Positions 1 through 8,192 of a stretch of 64,000 nucleotides of DNA are shown here, piece by piece. Under the pieces are notes generated by a model. The model made no database searches. It was not told the DNA's origin and saw only the letters and a list, made by a program, of their open reading frames with translations. Position 1 is the first letter of the stretch, and every line of letters begins with the position of its first letter. Origin of the DNA: Gonocerus acuteangulatus (Eukaryota > Arthropoda > Insecta > Hemiptera > Coreidae); NCBI GenBank assembly GCA_946811695.1, contig OX328128.1:78795606-78859605 (forward strand), in the 5' to 3' direction. Position numbers and translations under genes: made by a program.

Positions 1-345
1 AATAGACTGATGTGATTCTACAAAAGGCATATCTGTCAGCAATAGACTGATGTGATTCTACAAAAGGCATATATGTCAGCAATAGACTGATGTGATTCTA
101 CAAAAGGCATATCTGTCAGCAATAGACTGATGTGATTCTACAAAAGGCATATCTGTCAGCAATAGACTGATGTGATTCTACAAAAGGCATATCTGTCAGC
201 AATAGACTGATGTGATTCTACAAAAGGCATATCTGTCAGCAATAGACTGATGTGATTCTACAAAAGGCATATCTGTCAGCAATAGACTGATGTGATTCTA
301 CAAAAGGCATATCTGTCAGCAATAGACTGATGTGATTCTACAAAA
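1..345. repeat. 40-bp tandem repeat array, cut by window edge
   Basis: About 8.6 near-identical copies of a 40-bp unit that begins aatagactgatgtgattcta. The array starts before the window and ends where the unit diverges after ctacaaaa. One copy carries atatgt in place of atctgt. No unique spacers separate the copies, so it is a minisatellite. Confidence 0.95.
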
Positions 346-460
346 CGTGTTTTGCTACAACAGGCTTACTATAGTACAAGTAACCGGTGGAATGTATGCT
401 GTTAACACACTGATTACCTACCTATTGTAGAAGAACTGGTTAGAACATATAGGGACGATA

Positions 461-690
461 TTATCGTCCCTACCATGTCAAACTATCGAATATGAAAAAT
501 CTCATTATTGTGGACGATACGGCTTGTCGCGAATTGTCACAACCCCTTTAGAATAACCTTTATTGCCTTAAAAAAAGTATCGAATAAGACAATTTTTCAA
601 TATATTATTTCGTTATTGCATGGAATATGTTAGTTTCCTAGTTTGCTCAGATTTTCAAATTCGATAGTTTGACATGGTAGGGACGATATG
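461..690. mobile_element. MITE-like inverted-repeat element
   Basis: The sequence around 462-491 (atcgtccctaccatgtcaaa and onward) returns in reverse complement at about 659-688. The arms are about 30 bp and the interior is AT-rich and non-coding. A diverged single arm of the same repeat occurs near 28347-28375. No target duplication was defined. The rest of 346-790 shows nothing else I recognise. Confidence 0.55.
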
Positions 691-790
691 TCGGTTTTTA
701 AAACATGTATTTTATAGTTTGACTGCTTTTGTATAGTAGAATAATCGCGTGGTAGATTTTAGTTATTTGGTTTATGTTTAGATAAGGTTG

Positions 791-1099
791 TTAACAATTA
801 TAGTAAATTGCGATATGAGGCAATATAGAAGCCATCGCATCATGGTCACTTTTGTAATCGAATGAAACAATAAAAATAGATAAGTAGTGAACAATTGGAG
901 CCATTAAAGATTGAATTTGCACGATCAAACCTTTAACCTTAGCTTTAATTTTTGCAATTTGATCAAAATCAACTCCCTCTTCACCATCCACAGTCAATTT
1001 TTTAAAAACATATTGCAAAACGCTGGCGTTCTTGTTTGATAAATTAAGTTTTGTCCACCAAACGTCAAACAGCTCTTTTCGTGGAATCACGCATGTGCC
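791..1099 (-). CDS. Possible exon of unrecognised gene
   Basis: A 100-codon open frame of ordinary soluble-protein composition (ELFDVWWTKLNL near its start) reads leftward. It has no ATG at the start: the frame opens just after a pyrimidine run and tttttag, which would be a reasonable 3' splice site. Together with the open frames at 1512-1684 and 1757-1958 on the same strand it may be one exon of a multi-exon gene. I recognise no domain. It could equally be a transposon-derived fragment. Confidence 0.25.
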   Translation of the reverse strand, partial: GTCVIPRKELFDVWWTKLNLSNKNASVLQYVFKKLTVDGEEGVDFDQIAKIKAKVKGLIVQIQSLMAPIVHYLSIFIVSFDYKSDHDAMASILPHIAIYYNC

Positions 1100-1511
1100 T
1101 AAAAATTTGTGTTGTTTAAAAAGTTACAAAATAATTATGCATCAACTCCCATTATTCCGGAGAACATGTTTTGTTTGAATTCGTACTTAATCTAGCCTAG
1201 TCTTGCAATTATGTACAGTTTTAAATTTGACGCGTGCAATGCATGTACTATTTTCTTATGTTTAAATTCTTAATTATTACTTAAACAGTAAAAATAATAC
1301 TAACCCGTACTATTTAAATCGATGCTCATGCTTGGAGATTACCTTGTAGCCCTTCAATATCCCACAAACAATTGTTTAGAAGCTTAATAATAAACTAGAC
1401 TTATTTGATGCGAAAAATGTGGACTCTGACCTGTTTGCTTGTCAACAGTGAGCGTCCTGTTTTTGAACCCCAAGACACTTGTGTTTACATTGCCAATAGT
1501 ATTCATCTCTA

Positions 1512-1684
1512 AGTGTGACATTTATTTTTTGACTTTTGCTCTCCTAAATCGGTCATTTGCCCCACAGCGCATCGTCGAGTCGTGATCTTGTTAACAGTCA
1601 AAGTGTTAATTGACTTATTCCAAATAAGATACCCATTCATTTCATTGCTGGACTTGGAAGGCTTTATGAGAATCGATATTGAAT
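1512..1684 (-). CDS. Possible exon of unrecognised gene
   Basis: A 57-codon open frame follows a candidate acceptor (tcgtgcag) on the minus strand and ends in TAG. Composition is polar (SSNEMNGYLIWNKS). It lies between two other open frames on the same strand and has no ATG near the putative exon start. No family is recognised. The link to its neighbours is inference from strand, spacing and splice-like borders only. Confidence 0.22.
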
Positions 1685-1756
1685 ACTGCACGATAATCTA
1701 GCTCCATTTCGATATCATCAATCAACCAATCCCTCCCTCCCCCTTCTGCAGATTCA

Positions 1757-1958
1757 CCGATAGCTTTTATCTGTAACGATTTGTTGCATCGATCCATCAC
1801 TCCGACCTGTCGGGTTCATCCGTTCCCAATAACAAGGTCGTTTTGGTGGCGATATTCCACGAGGTTTTCTCCTGCGAGCAGTTTCTGCATCCGAGAAATC
1901 TCTCAACCAAACGTCAGTTAACTGTAACTTTGCCAAAGTGTTTAATTCAATGGGTTCT
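1757..1958 (-). CDS. Possible exon of unrecognised gene
   Basis: The frame opens after aatattgtcag, a candidate acceptor, and runs about 66 codons through an Arg/Pro-rich stretch (RRRKPRGISPPKRP) to a TGA. A possible donor (CG|GTGAAT) sits at the end. No ATG lies between the upstream stop and the open frame, so it is not a complete gene. I do not recognise the product. Confidence 0.22.
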
Positions 1959-2270
1959 GACAATATTTAAGTTTTAAGCCCGGTGTATATAAGTGGCTTT
2001 AACGTTACAGCGATATCTTAAAAAGGCCAATCTTAAAAAGTAAACAACGGTTTGTCCTTACGACTCTCCCTAAAGATATTCTTCTGCTTAAAAAATATGT
2101 CCATGATGTTTTCCTCAGCCGTAATCCTAAAAACTTGTGCATATCTTACTTACCAATTCGTACTTATACTCCGAAAGAACTTATACTCTCGGTCGTACTT
2201 ATAAGACCGAAAGAATAGAACAACTTGTAGGTTTTGTAATTACTCTGACCGTAAAACACGTTCTTAAGAA

Positions 2271-2444
2271 CTGGATACAGCGGGGGTCTCCCGTAGTCTA
2301 GTGGCTAGCGCGCTGGATTCATAAGCGGGAGATGGTGGGTTCGATTCCCACCTCCGGCAGGGATTTTCTCATCTCAAGGCTCGCTGGGAAAATTCCTCGC
2401 TGCACCCTGGATGTCGGCGCTAATGACCAAGAAGTAGATGCGCC

Positions 2445-2513
<69 letters not shown>

Positions 2514-2522
2514 GGATACAGC
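2271..2522 (+). mobile_element. tRNA-derived SINE with 11-bp target duplication
   Basis: The head (about 2284-2360) is a tRNA-like domain with A box (tagtctagtgg), an anticodon-loop-like ttcataa and B box (ggttcgattcc). A unique tail contains gcgctaatgaccaagaagta and gatgcgccgt, followed by about 60 A residues. The duplication ctggatacagc at 2271-2281 and 2512-2522 marks a complete, fairly recent insertion. Tail-only copies of the same family appear near 34530, 55157, 60108 and 60540. Confidence 0.93.
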
Positions 2523-2963
2523 ACAATTACCGACATACGCGACTTACTGACAGAAGATAGCCCACACATACACACCACTCAGACATCTTAACAAGACATA
2601 GTTATACTCCAAAATGTACACAAGGTGTAATATGCCAATTATAATTATGTGAACTATACTTAGGTATATAATTTTGTTATTTCAAATTATAATACGAGTA
2701 ACAAAATGACACCGGGCCTCCTGAGATCACGGGCCCCTGACCAGTTGTCCACCGTGCCTCCCCCAGAATGCAGAGGCGATGAGTATTCAACTCATGCTAA
2801 AGTGTTTTTTCGACGTGCTCTGACTTAAAACGTTCCCTTGTGCAAATGGAAACCTTTAAAATAGCCCCTTGCAAATGGACTAAGTGCAGGTAAGCAGTAA
2901 CAAAAAAAACCCACACAGACATCAAACAGACGCAAAAAATGTCCGCTACACTGCATTCCTAAA

Positions 2964-3492
2964 CAGAGTAGGGCAAACTGTGATTAATTTCATGACTAAT
3001 GATTAAATGAGTATGCGCAATGTGATTAACGATTGATGATTGATCAATCATATTTCTCCATGACTAATGAGTGATGACTAACTGCTTTCTAGACTATGAA
3101 ATGACTAAAACATGCCTTGATTAATGATTGATGATTACTGACTAACATTACTCAGATTAATGGTTAAAGACTAAAAAAAGGATTTATGATTGATGATTAA
3201 CTGGTTCATGAAGGAATTCCAAAGCCCAATGTATAGATAGTATGTGTAAACAAGTTGGTATTAGCCTAATACTAAATGTATTTGCAACGTTAGTCGTTTT
3301 AATCATTAGTACAAGATTATCAATGATTGACGAGTAACGATTTATTGATGACTAACCTCGCATATGATTAATATGACCTACGATTAATGATTAACTCGAG
3401 TTGCAGTTAACTTATTTTATTCCATGATTGATTAGTCATAAGTAAAATTTAATCGATTTGTCAATCATTTAGTTGATGGGTGCCCTATTCTG
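2964..3492. mobile_element. hAT-like MITE with 8-bp target duplication
   Basis: The termini are CAGAGTAGGGCA and TGCCCTATTCTG (one mismatch as inverted repeats), flanked by the direct repeat ttcctaaa at 2956-2963 and 3493-3500. An 8-bp duplication and CAG ends fit the hAT superfamily. The interior is built of degenerate attaatgattgatgatta motifs and codes for nothing. The stretch 2523-2955 between it and the SINE holds no recognisable gene. Confidence 0.82.
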
Positions 3493-3609
3493 TTCCTAAA
3501 TAATGTGTTTAAAAAACCTATTTACCTGTTGTTTTTAATTCTTTTTTTGGGGGGGGATGGTTACGTATGAGACTTACTACTTAGTAAACGACGAGAAAAT
3601 TCACATTTT

Positions 3610-3679
<70 letters not shown>

Positions 3680-3682
3680 GGT
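3610..3682. repeat. (CA)n/(TA)n microsatellite
   Basis: A short acacac run passes into alternating TA up to about 3668 and then degrades. It is followed by the tail of a Helentron-like copy (ttttaatggacgtaattttcgg, related to the repeats at 41136 and 52885). Confidence 0.95.
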
Positions 3683-3803
3683 ATATAAATTTTAATGGAC
3701 GTAATTTTCGGTATCTACTAGGAAGGACCGATGAAAATTTGAAGAATTGCAACCCCCTTCTGAAAGTGCTAAAAGTGGGCAAAGACTACTATCTTGAGAT
3801 TTT

Positions 3804-4056
3804 ACATTTTAATTGTAAATATAAACTATTAGGCTATATATGTGTACATTTTAATAGTAAATATAAACTATTAGGCTATATATGTATACATTTTAATAGT
3901 AAATATAAACTATTAGGCTATATATGTATACATTTTAATAGTAAATATAAACTATTAGGCTATATATGTATACATTTTAATAGTAAATATAAACTATTGG
4001 GCTATATATGTATACATTTTAGTAGTAAATGTAAACTATTAGGCTATATATGTATA
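3804..4056. repeat. 42-bp satellite array, left part, interrupted by Polinton
   Basis: About six copies of a 42-bp unit (core aaactattaggctatatatg). Because 42 is divisible by 3, the array makes a spurious open frame. The same unit in the same orientation resumes at 19208, directly after the Polinton, so the two halves were one array before insertion. The last six bases (tgtata, 4051-4056) are the left copy of the target duplication. Confidence 0.95.
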
Positions 4057-4307
4057 AGTAGTATAGGTCATGCGGGTTGAGCAAGAGCTAGATCCTAGGG
4101 CTGGGCGGGGTGGGGAAATTAAGGCGGGCGGGGGGGGTGGTACAGGAAGGGGCAGGGTTTGCTTTTACCCGCACATCATCTCTGACTCATGGTGGTTACA
4201 CTTGTTCGACGAGATTTGATCTAATTAGTATATTCGGCTTCTGCTAGGGCAGGGGTGGGGGCGGGCGGGGGGCGAGGGCGGGGTTTAGCCCCGCATCTAT
4301 GACTCAT
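4057..4307 (+). repeat. Polinton left terminal inverted repeat
   Basis: 251 bp, matching the reverse complement of 18958-19207 except for one extra G in a G run (8 here, 7 at the right end). Homology stops after gactcat. The top strand is very G-rich, with two clusters of four or more G-runs (4098-4115 and 4247-4283). Confidence 0.97.
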
Positions 4308-4402
4308 TGTCGAGATCTAATTAATCTGACCTCGGAGAATCTTTATAATTGCTGCTGCACTTGTTAGGACGGTATATCCTCATTAGTCAGCTGCTTCTGA
4401 AT

Positions 4403-4437
4403 ATTTTATACCTAACAATTCTCCACTAATCAGTTTG
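4403..4437 (+). promoter_or_regulatory. Candidate promoter of the CARD gene
   Basis: A TATA-like ttttata (about 4404-4410) lies about 28 bp before an arthropod-type initiator, aatCAGTt (A at 4432). The first ATG of the CARD gene is about 96 bp downstream. Both motifs are visible; the transcription start is inferred. Confidence 0.5.
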
Positions 4438-4527
4438 TTTATTTACACTTGTTGGTGCGGTGTTGTAGGAGTCAGGTGCATCCTGTACTATTTTCTTTTT
4501 ATCATATAGAGCCAGTTGTTGTTTGTC

Positions 4528-4968
4528 ATGGAAGAAACGCACAGACAAGTTATTATTTCTCTTCAAGATGTGATTATAAAGTACCTGAGTGACGAATGTG
4601 TTTTTCAAAAGGTATTGTCTTACTGTGTTAAAAGTAGAGTTTTTAATGAATGGATGCTCAATAAAATATTGAATACTCCTGGAGGCTTTGAAGAGAAAAA
4701 GAGACGATTTGTTCAAATGTTGCCAAAACGTGGTCCTGCTGCTTATGAAATGTTTTTAAACGCATTAAGGCAGACGGGTCTTTATGCACTGGTTCATAAA
4801 ATAAGAAAGTGTACGCAAATTCAACATTTTTTATGTGAAATTAACAGACTTAAAGAAGCATGTGAGTGTTATGAAAATAGTAGATTAAGAAGAAATGAGT
4901 CATTGTCTCGTGAGTTGGAGATAGAAATTAATAAATTAATTGAAACCATTAACGCTATGAGCTTGTAA
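4528..4968 (+). CDS. CARD-domain protein with C-terminal coiled coil
   Basis: Start chosen at ATG 4528 (146 aa); an in-frame ATG at 4516 would add four residues. Residues about 2-93 form a six-helix CARD-like region. The clearest signature is LPKRGPAAYEMFLNALRQTG (residues 65-84), the helix 4-5 pattern of caspase-2/Dronc/Apaf-1 type CARDs. The remainder (about 101-143) is charged and heptad-like, consistent with a coiled coil. There is no caspase protease domain. CARDs pair with other CARDs to assemble apoptosomes or inflammatory complexes, so a CARD-only protein could act as a decoy blocking initiator-caspase recruitment. That role is inference. Likely captured from a host gene. It is the leftmost gene, just inside the TIR. 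Confidence 0.72.
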   Translation: MEETHRQVIISLQDVIIKYLSDECVFQKVLSYCVKSRVFNEWMLNKILNTPGGFEEKKRRFVQMLPKRGPAAYEMFLNALRQTGLYALVHKIRKCTQIQHFLCEINRLKEACECYENSRLRRNESLSRELEIEINKLIETINAMSL

Positions 4969-4970
4969 AC

Positions 4971-4980
4971 TAGTCAGTCT
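4971..4980 (+). promoter_or_regulatory. Candidate initiator for the 5005 gene
   Basis: aactagTCAGTctt matches the arthropod initiator and sits about 30 bp before ATG 5005, straight after the CARD stop codon. No convincing TATA box precedes it, so independent transcription is only suggested. Confidence 0.35.
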
Positions 4981-5004
4981 TGTTGGTCTAATCGAAACGT
5001 GAAG

Positions 5005-5568
5005 ATGCAACCTTACTCGATGGAGCTGGTTACAGACTACAACTTTAGTCGCAATAAGTTTGTCCGTGTCGGACTCATCGGTGAATTGCCTGTAGTCGCA
5101 CTCGTGGACAAGAAGGCAGTGTTAACCATGGATAGAGAAGAGTGGACTTCAATTGTGAGCCTGGCACCGAAAATCACCAGTTATTTTGAAAAAGCGAAGA
5201 AGAAAGATACGGTTGAGGAACAGGTAAATTTTAAAAATATCGTTTGCCTCTTTTCGAGCAGGGGAAGAAACAGAGTAATCAGATTTGAAAATCCCTATCC
5301 CTGGTACGCAATGCTTAATCACAGCCCATTACCACACATGACGCTGAGTTCACCTTCAGTAAGTTTTAACAAAAGTGAAAGTGCAAAACTGTGTTCTAAA
5401 ATGGACAAAATTACCGACACCCTTTTATTAATGGAAAAAGTGTCAAAAGTATATATGAAACATATGAATCCACATCAGGCTGAACCGTTGGACTTATCTT
5501 GTAATACTTTATTAAACATGTTATGTAATGATAAGTCAGTTATGCTTGATGATGTAAAAATAAAATAA
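5005..5568 (+). CDS. Hypothetical accessory protein, possible PC4-like N-terminus
   Basis: 187 aa from ATG 5005, since the frame upstream offers only GTG. Residues about 12-58 alternate beta-like strands (FVRVGLIGELPVVALVDKKA), then a threonine/methionine turn and an amphipathic helix beginning DREEWTSIVSL. That layout resembles the ssDNA-binding PC4/p15 fold, where strands are followed by a helix with a conserved Trp. The middle has a second beta-rich part (NRVIRFENPYPWYAML) and the C-terminus is helical. The resemblance is weak and unsupported by any search. The gene is 36 bp after the CARD gene on the same strand. An AATAAA overlaps the 3' end at about 5560. Treat as hypothetical. Confidence 0.5.
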   Translation: MQPYSMELVTDYNFSRNKFVRVGLIGELPVVALVDKKAVLTMDREEWTSIVSLAPKITSYFEKAKKKDTVEEQVNFKNIVCLFSSRGRNRVIRFENPYPWYAMLNHSPLPHMTLSSPSVSFNKSESAKLCSKMDKITDTLLLMEKVSKVYMKHMNPHQAEPLDLSCNTLLNMLCNDKSVMLDDVKIK

Positions 5569-5658
5569 TTTTTTGAAACTGTTGTGTTTTTCTTTTATAT
5601 ATAAACCAAATCATGCAAGGTAAAAAAAAAAAAAAAAATGGTAAGTTTTTAGAATTGT

Positions 5659-5664
5659 TTTATT
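5659..5664 (-). terminator. Poly(A) signal of the minus-strand accessory genes
   Basis: The minus strand reads AATAAA about 50 bp beyond the stop codon at 5712. Between the convergent gene ends at 5568 and 5712 lies an A-run (5623-5638) and no other feature. Confidence 0.55.
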
Positions 5665-5711
5665 GAAAATTAAACAAAAACAATACAAAAAGTAAGTATC
5701 GTAAATAATTA

Positions 5712-5954
5712 TCAGTAATCAGTAGTAGTAGTAGTAGTAATTTCATCGATGTAACAAAGTGTTCGCTTCTGTAAAAATTCTTCATCGTTCTTCCACTCTT
5801 CAGGCAAGTTATCCCAGATGTAATCCAATGCATAATTAAAAACATACAAAAGGAGTGATCGAGGTAAAAGTTTTAATTCTTCCGTAGACAAACTTTCGAT
5901 TCCTTCCTCTCCCAAACGTCGTATTACTGCTTCCATCATAGAATCCATTATCAT
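5712..5954 (-). CDS. Small acidic helical protein of unknown function
   Basis: 80 aa with a true ATG at 5954. It is acidic and mostly helical: an amphipathic start (MMEAVIRRLGEEG), a leucine-rich middle (LPRSLLLYVFNYALDYIW) and an LPEEW motif. The C-terminus ends in a run of six threonines encoded by an (ACT)n microsatellite. A TATTTAAA-like box (about 5986-5993) and TTGTCAGA directly before the ATG look like its own promoter with a very short leader. It lies 30 bp downstream of the BIR-like gene, so it may belong to the same cell-death module. I recognise no family. Confidence 0.55.
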   Translation of the reverse strand: MIMDSMMEAVIRRLGEEGIESLSTEELKLLPRSLLLYVFNYALDYIWDNLPEEWKNDEEFLQKRTLCYIDEITTTTTTDY

Positions 5955-5984
5955 TCTGACAAGTAGATTGTCTACTCCAGCATT

Positions 5985-6671
5985 TTAAATATTTTCTTTC
6001 ATAAACCAAAAGCAGCTCGGACTAAATGTCTTATGATGTTTCAAACAAGAAACAGATGAATCGATATCATACTTCAAATTGCAATATACACATTTGACAT
6101 TTCCATCAAGTCCTCGAATGAATCCTGCAAATGAGAGTAAATGGTGAGGAATATTCCCAAACGTTTTATTTCGTACTTCTTCTTTACTAAAATCCACGGC
6201 CTCCGGATTTTTTCTCACCCACGTCGCTAAACGATGTGCTTGATTTAGAGAGCAGACAAAAGACGTGCCCAAATGGAAATGACACACAATATTATCATTT
6301 TCCAATTTTTTTAAATTGGGACATCCAAACTCATGAAGATCATAGACGGGTTGATTTACAATTTCCTCCAAGAGTTTACACTTTTCCAAGCCTTTTCCCC
6401 ACAATACTTCATAGGCTTTAGTAACAGAGGATAGGCAAGTGTTGATTTCTCTATATTCCACGTCTCCATAGTACCAGTCTATTCCGTGTATATTTTTCTT
6501 TACCCAAAGATTCGCTTTTGATTGAAGAGCCGAATCAGAGTCGTGAGGAGGTTTAAATATCCAATGCCATGATGAACCGTGATTTATATCGATTATGGAA
6601 AGTTCTTTAACAATGAGTTTGTTAATAGATGTGCGATAAGCTTGAAAATCAATTACTGCTGCTCGTTTCAT
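5985..6671 (-). CDS. Exonuclease-like protein with C-terminal BIR-like domain
   Basis: Start set at ATG 6671 (228 aa); the frame runs further up to a GTG through a Lys/Arg repeat but has no earlier ATG. Residues about 5-150 match a region common in arthropod genomes that resembles a degenerate DEDD exonuclease fold (VIDFQAY, KELSI, NLWVKKNIHGIDW). Residues about 148-223 look like a BIR: LATWVRKNP, then AGF at 182-184, then C194-x2-C197-x15-H213-x6-C220, the zinc spacing of inhibitor-of-apoptosis repeats (x16 is more usual). The conserved Trp between the second Cys and His is missing, so it is divergent. BIRs bind caspases or IAP antagonists; its role here is inferred. Confidence 0.68.
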   Translation of the reverse strand: MKRAAVIDFQAYRTSINKLIVKELSIIDINHGSSWHWIFKPPHDSDSALQSKANLWVKKNIHGIDWYYGDVEYREINTCLSSVTKAYEVLWGKGLEKCKLLEEIVNQPVYDLHEFGCPNLKKLENDNIVCHFHLGTSFVCSLNQAHRLATWVRKNPEAVDFSKEEVRNKTFGNIPHHLLSFAGFIRGLDGNVKCVYCNLKYDIDSSVSCLKHHKTFSPSCFWFMKENI

Positions 6672-6748
6672 TTTTCTTCTCTTCTTCTTCTTCTTCTTTC
6701 TCACGAAGCACCAGTAATGAAATAACCAGTGTAATGGGATTGTATCTT

Positions 6749-6757
6749 CTATTTATA
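6749..6757 (-). promoter_or_regulatory. TATA box of the BIR-like gene
   Basis: TATAAATAG on the minus strand, 78 bp before ATG 6671 and just beyond the major-capsid stop codon (6767). A start site near 6725-6730 would be at normal distance. This separates the accessory gene from the late capsid block. Confidence 0.6.
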
Positions 6758-6766
6758 CGCAGTACA

Positions 6767-7990
6767 TTAGTACATTTTACGGACCAAACCGGTTCCAGCT
6801 TCGTATTCTACAATTCTATCGTGAAGGATGAGACAAAATGCCCTAGTATTAGTTGGAAAATTTCCTGTGGATTCCATAAGGAGACGGATATCTATAGTGG
6901 TACTTTTAACGGCCTCTGACTGTTTAGAACAGTCAATGATAAAAACGGGAGTCAATGTTTCAAAATCTTCCCTGGACAAAAGAGGATGAGAATGTTTTTC
7001 ACCATAATAACTTGTTTGAAACAAGTTGTACATTTCATAGAGAAGAGCTACCTTTCCTTGAGCAAAATCCAAATTCATATCGTCATAAGGATATTGTTCA
7101 CTATTCAAGTAAAGTTTTATGTTTTTTATATTACAGTTGTCAAACTGACTACCATCTTTATTAATGTTTCTATTACGATCTGTTTGAAACGCCAATATAA
7201 CATAACGTGGTTTTTCTAAGTTTGTTGAAGTCTTAACGGTCCAACTTTCCTGCTGGGAGGCAGGTAAATGAGGATATTCGTATAGGTCCCATGACCTGAA
7301 TGGAATCGAAACGAGTTGATTTTTATCTACCATTCTTAACAGTCTTAGACGATGCTGATCCGAAACACGGACATGAGGCATTTTCCAAATTACTTTATCC
7401 AATTGGATTTTGACATCATCATCATTATTAGCCGCCGTTACACAGTTTAAGTCCGTACTGGATCTGATTAAAACAAGTTCTTGCTTAAGATTAATTAAAA
7501 TCCGTTGATAATCCTCGCAGATTCCCAATAAAATGTTTAAGGGTAGGCATATGCTAAAAACACCGTTTTTATCTATGGAAAGAGTTTTTCCTTTTCCGGG
7601 AGTAATCCATCCGGCATTTTCAAGCCCCGTGACTCTGTTGGGAGAAAATGAAGCGAGACCTTTAAGTGTGGACGTAACTCCGGGATTTCTTACTCTGTCC
7701 ACCTCTATTCCATTTAATTCGTATCTGATTTCGTCAAACAGGAATGCGAAAGCGTTATTAGTCAATTTTGAAGTAGATCCATTGGTTCCATCTTTTTTCA
7801 AAATACGTCCTTCCAAATATATAAAACTTTGTGAAGGAATCGTATAAACATCTTGTTGATGAACAGGTATTCTGATTTCGTCCGATTGGTTGAATGTGTT
7901 TCCTGCATACGGTTGATGTGAATGAAATTGAATTTGAGCAAGAGAATTGTCGAATTCAATGTCTGACGTCACATTTAATATGTTATCCAT
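6767..7990 (-). CDS. Major capsid protein, double jelly roll
   Basis: 407 aa from ATG 7990, the usual size for Polinton hexon-like proteins. It opens with the familiar region in which a target sequence around YAGNTFNQSDEIRIPV leads into the first beta barrel, has an FDEIRYELNG segment near residue 88 typical of Polinton capsids, and a second barrel from about residue 220 (RSWDLYEYPHLP; RYVILAFQTDRN). No signal peptide or membrane segment. It would form the pseudo-hexameric capsomers of an icosahedral particle. It follows the small basic gene by 16 bp, as the last gene of a minus-strand late block. The frame is intact. Confidence 0.92.
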   Translation of the reverse strand: MDNILNVTSDIEFDNSLAQIQFHSHQPYAGNTFNQSDEIRIPVHQQDVYTIPSQSFIYLEGRILKKDGTNGSTSKLTNNAFAFLFDEIRYELNGIEVDRVRNPGVTSTLKGLASFSPNRVTGLENAGWITPGKGKTLSIDKNGVFSICLPLNILLGICEDYQRILINLKQELVLIRSSTDLNCVTAANNDDDVKIQLDKVIWKMPHVRVSDQHRLRLLRMVDKNQLVSIPFRSWDLYEYPHLPASQQESWTVKTSTNLEKPRYVILAFQTDRNRNINKDGSQFDNCNIKNIKLYLNSEQYPYDDMNLDFAQGKVALLYEMYNLFQTSYYGEKHSHPLLSREDFETLTPVFIIDCSKQSEAVKSTTIDIRLLMESTGNFPTNTRAFCLILHDRIVEYEAGTGLVRKMY

Positions 7991-8006
7991 TTTTTTTTCT
8001 TTTTTG

Positions 8007-8192
8007 TTATTTTCTTTTCAATTTAAACCCACACTGTCTTAAAAATTTTGCGTTTGCAGTTGTTAACCGTCTTGATGACTTTAGTTTACTAAACATTAAC
8101 GAACTTTGATATTGCCTTTTATAGTCGGTTCTACTTTTACTGCTGCTGCTGCTGCTGCCGACGCCTCCGCTACGAATAAAATCAATTCCCAT
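8007..8192 (-). CDS. Small basic virion-core-like protein
   Basis: 61 aa with a true ATG at 8192, overlapping the end of the minor capsid gene by 11 bp and ending 16 bp before the major capsid gene. It is strongly basic, with a serine run coded by a (TGC)n-type microsatellite and an Arg/Lys tail (LRQCGFKLKRK). Polintons and adintoviruses often have such short basic ORFs between penton and hexon genes, thought to act like adenovirus core proteins. The tight overlap and strand favour a real gene; function is inferred. Confidence 0.6.
   Translation of the reverse strand: MGIDFIRSGGVGSSSSSSKSRTDYKRQYQSSLMFSKLKSSRRLTTANAKFLRQCGFKLKRK

Noticed and set aside
1..345. Possible CRISPR array
   Set aside because: The 40-bp units are directly adjacent with no unique spacers, and the surrounding DNA is eukaryotic. 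The same applies to 35760-37190.
2284..2356. Functional tRNA gene (CAT anticodon-like)
   Set aside because: It is the head of a SINE with unique tail, poly(A) and target duplication. The same reasoning applies to the tRNA-like heads at 22438, 27492, 31870, 32527 and 57362.
3667..4080. 137-codon open frame on the plus strand
   Set aside because: Produced by the 42-bp satellite, whose length is a multiple of 3; the repeat simply reads as a 14-residue repeat.
4426..4716. Minus-strand open frame over the CARD gene
   Set aside because: Shadow of the plus-strand CARD gene, with no start context or domain.
4999..5004. Start of the second accessory gene at 4999
   Set aside because: The codon is GTG; ATG 5005 is two codons downstream and is used instead.
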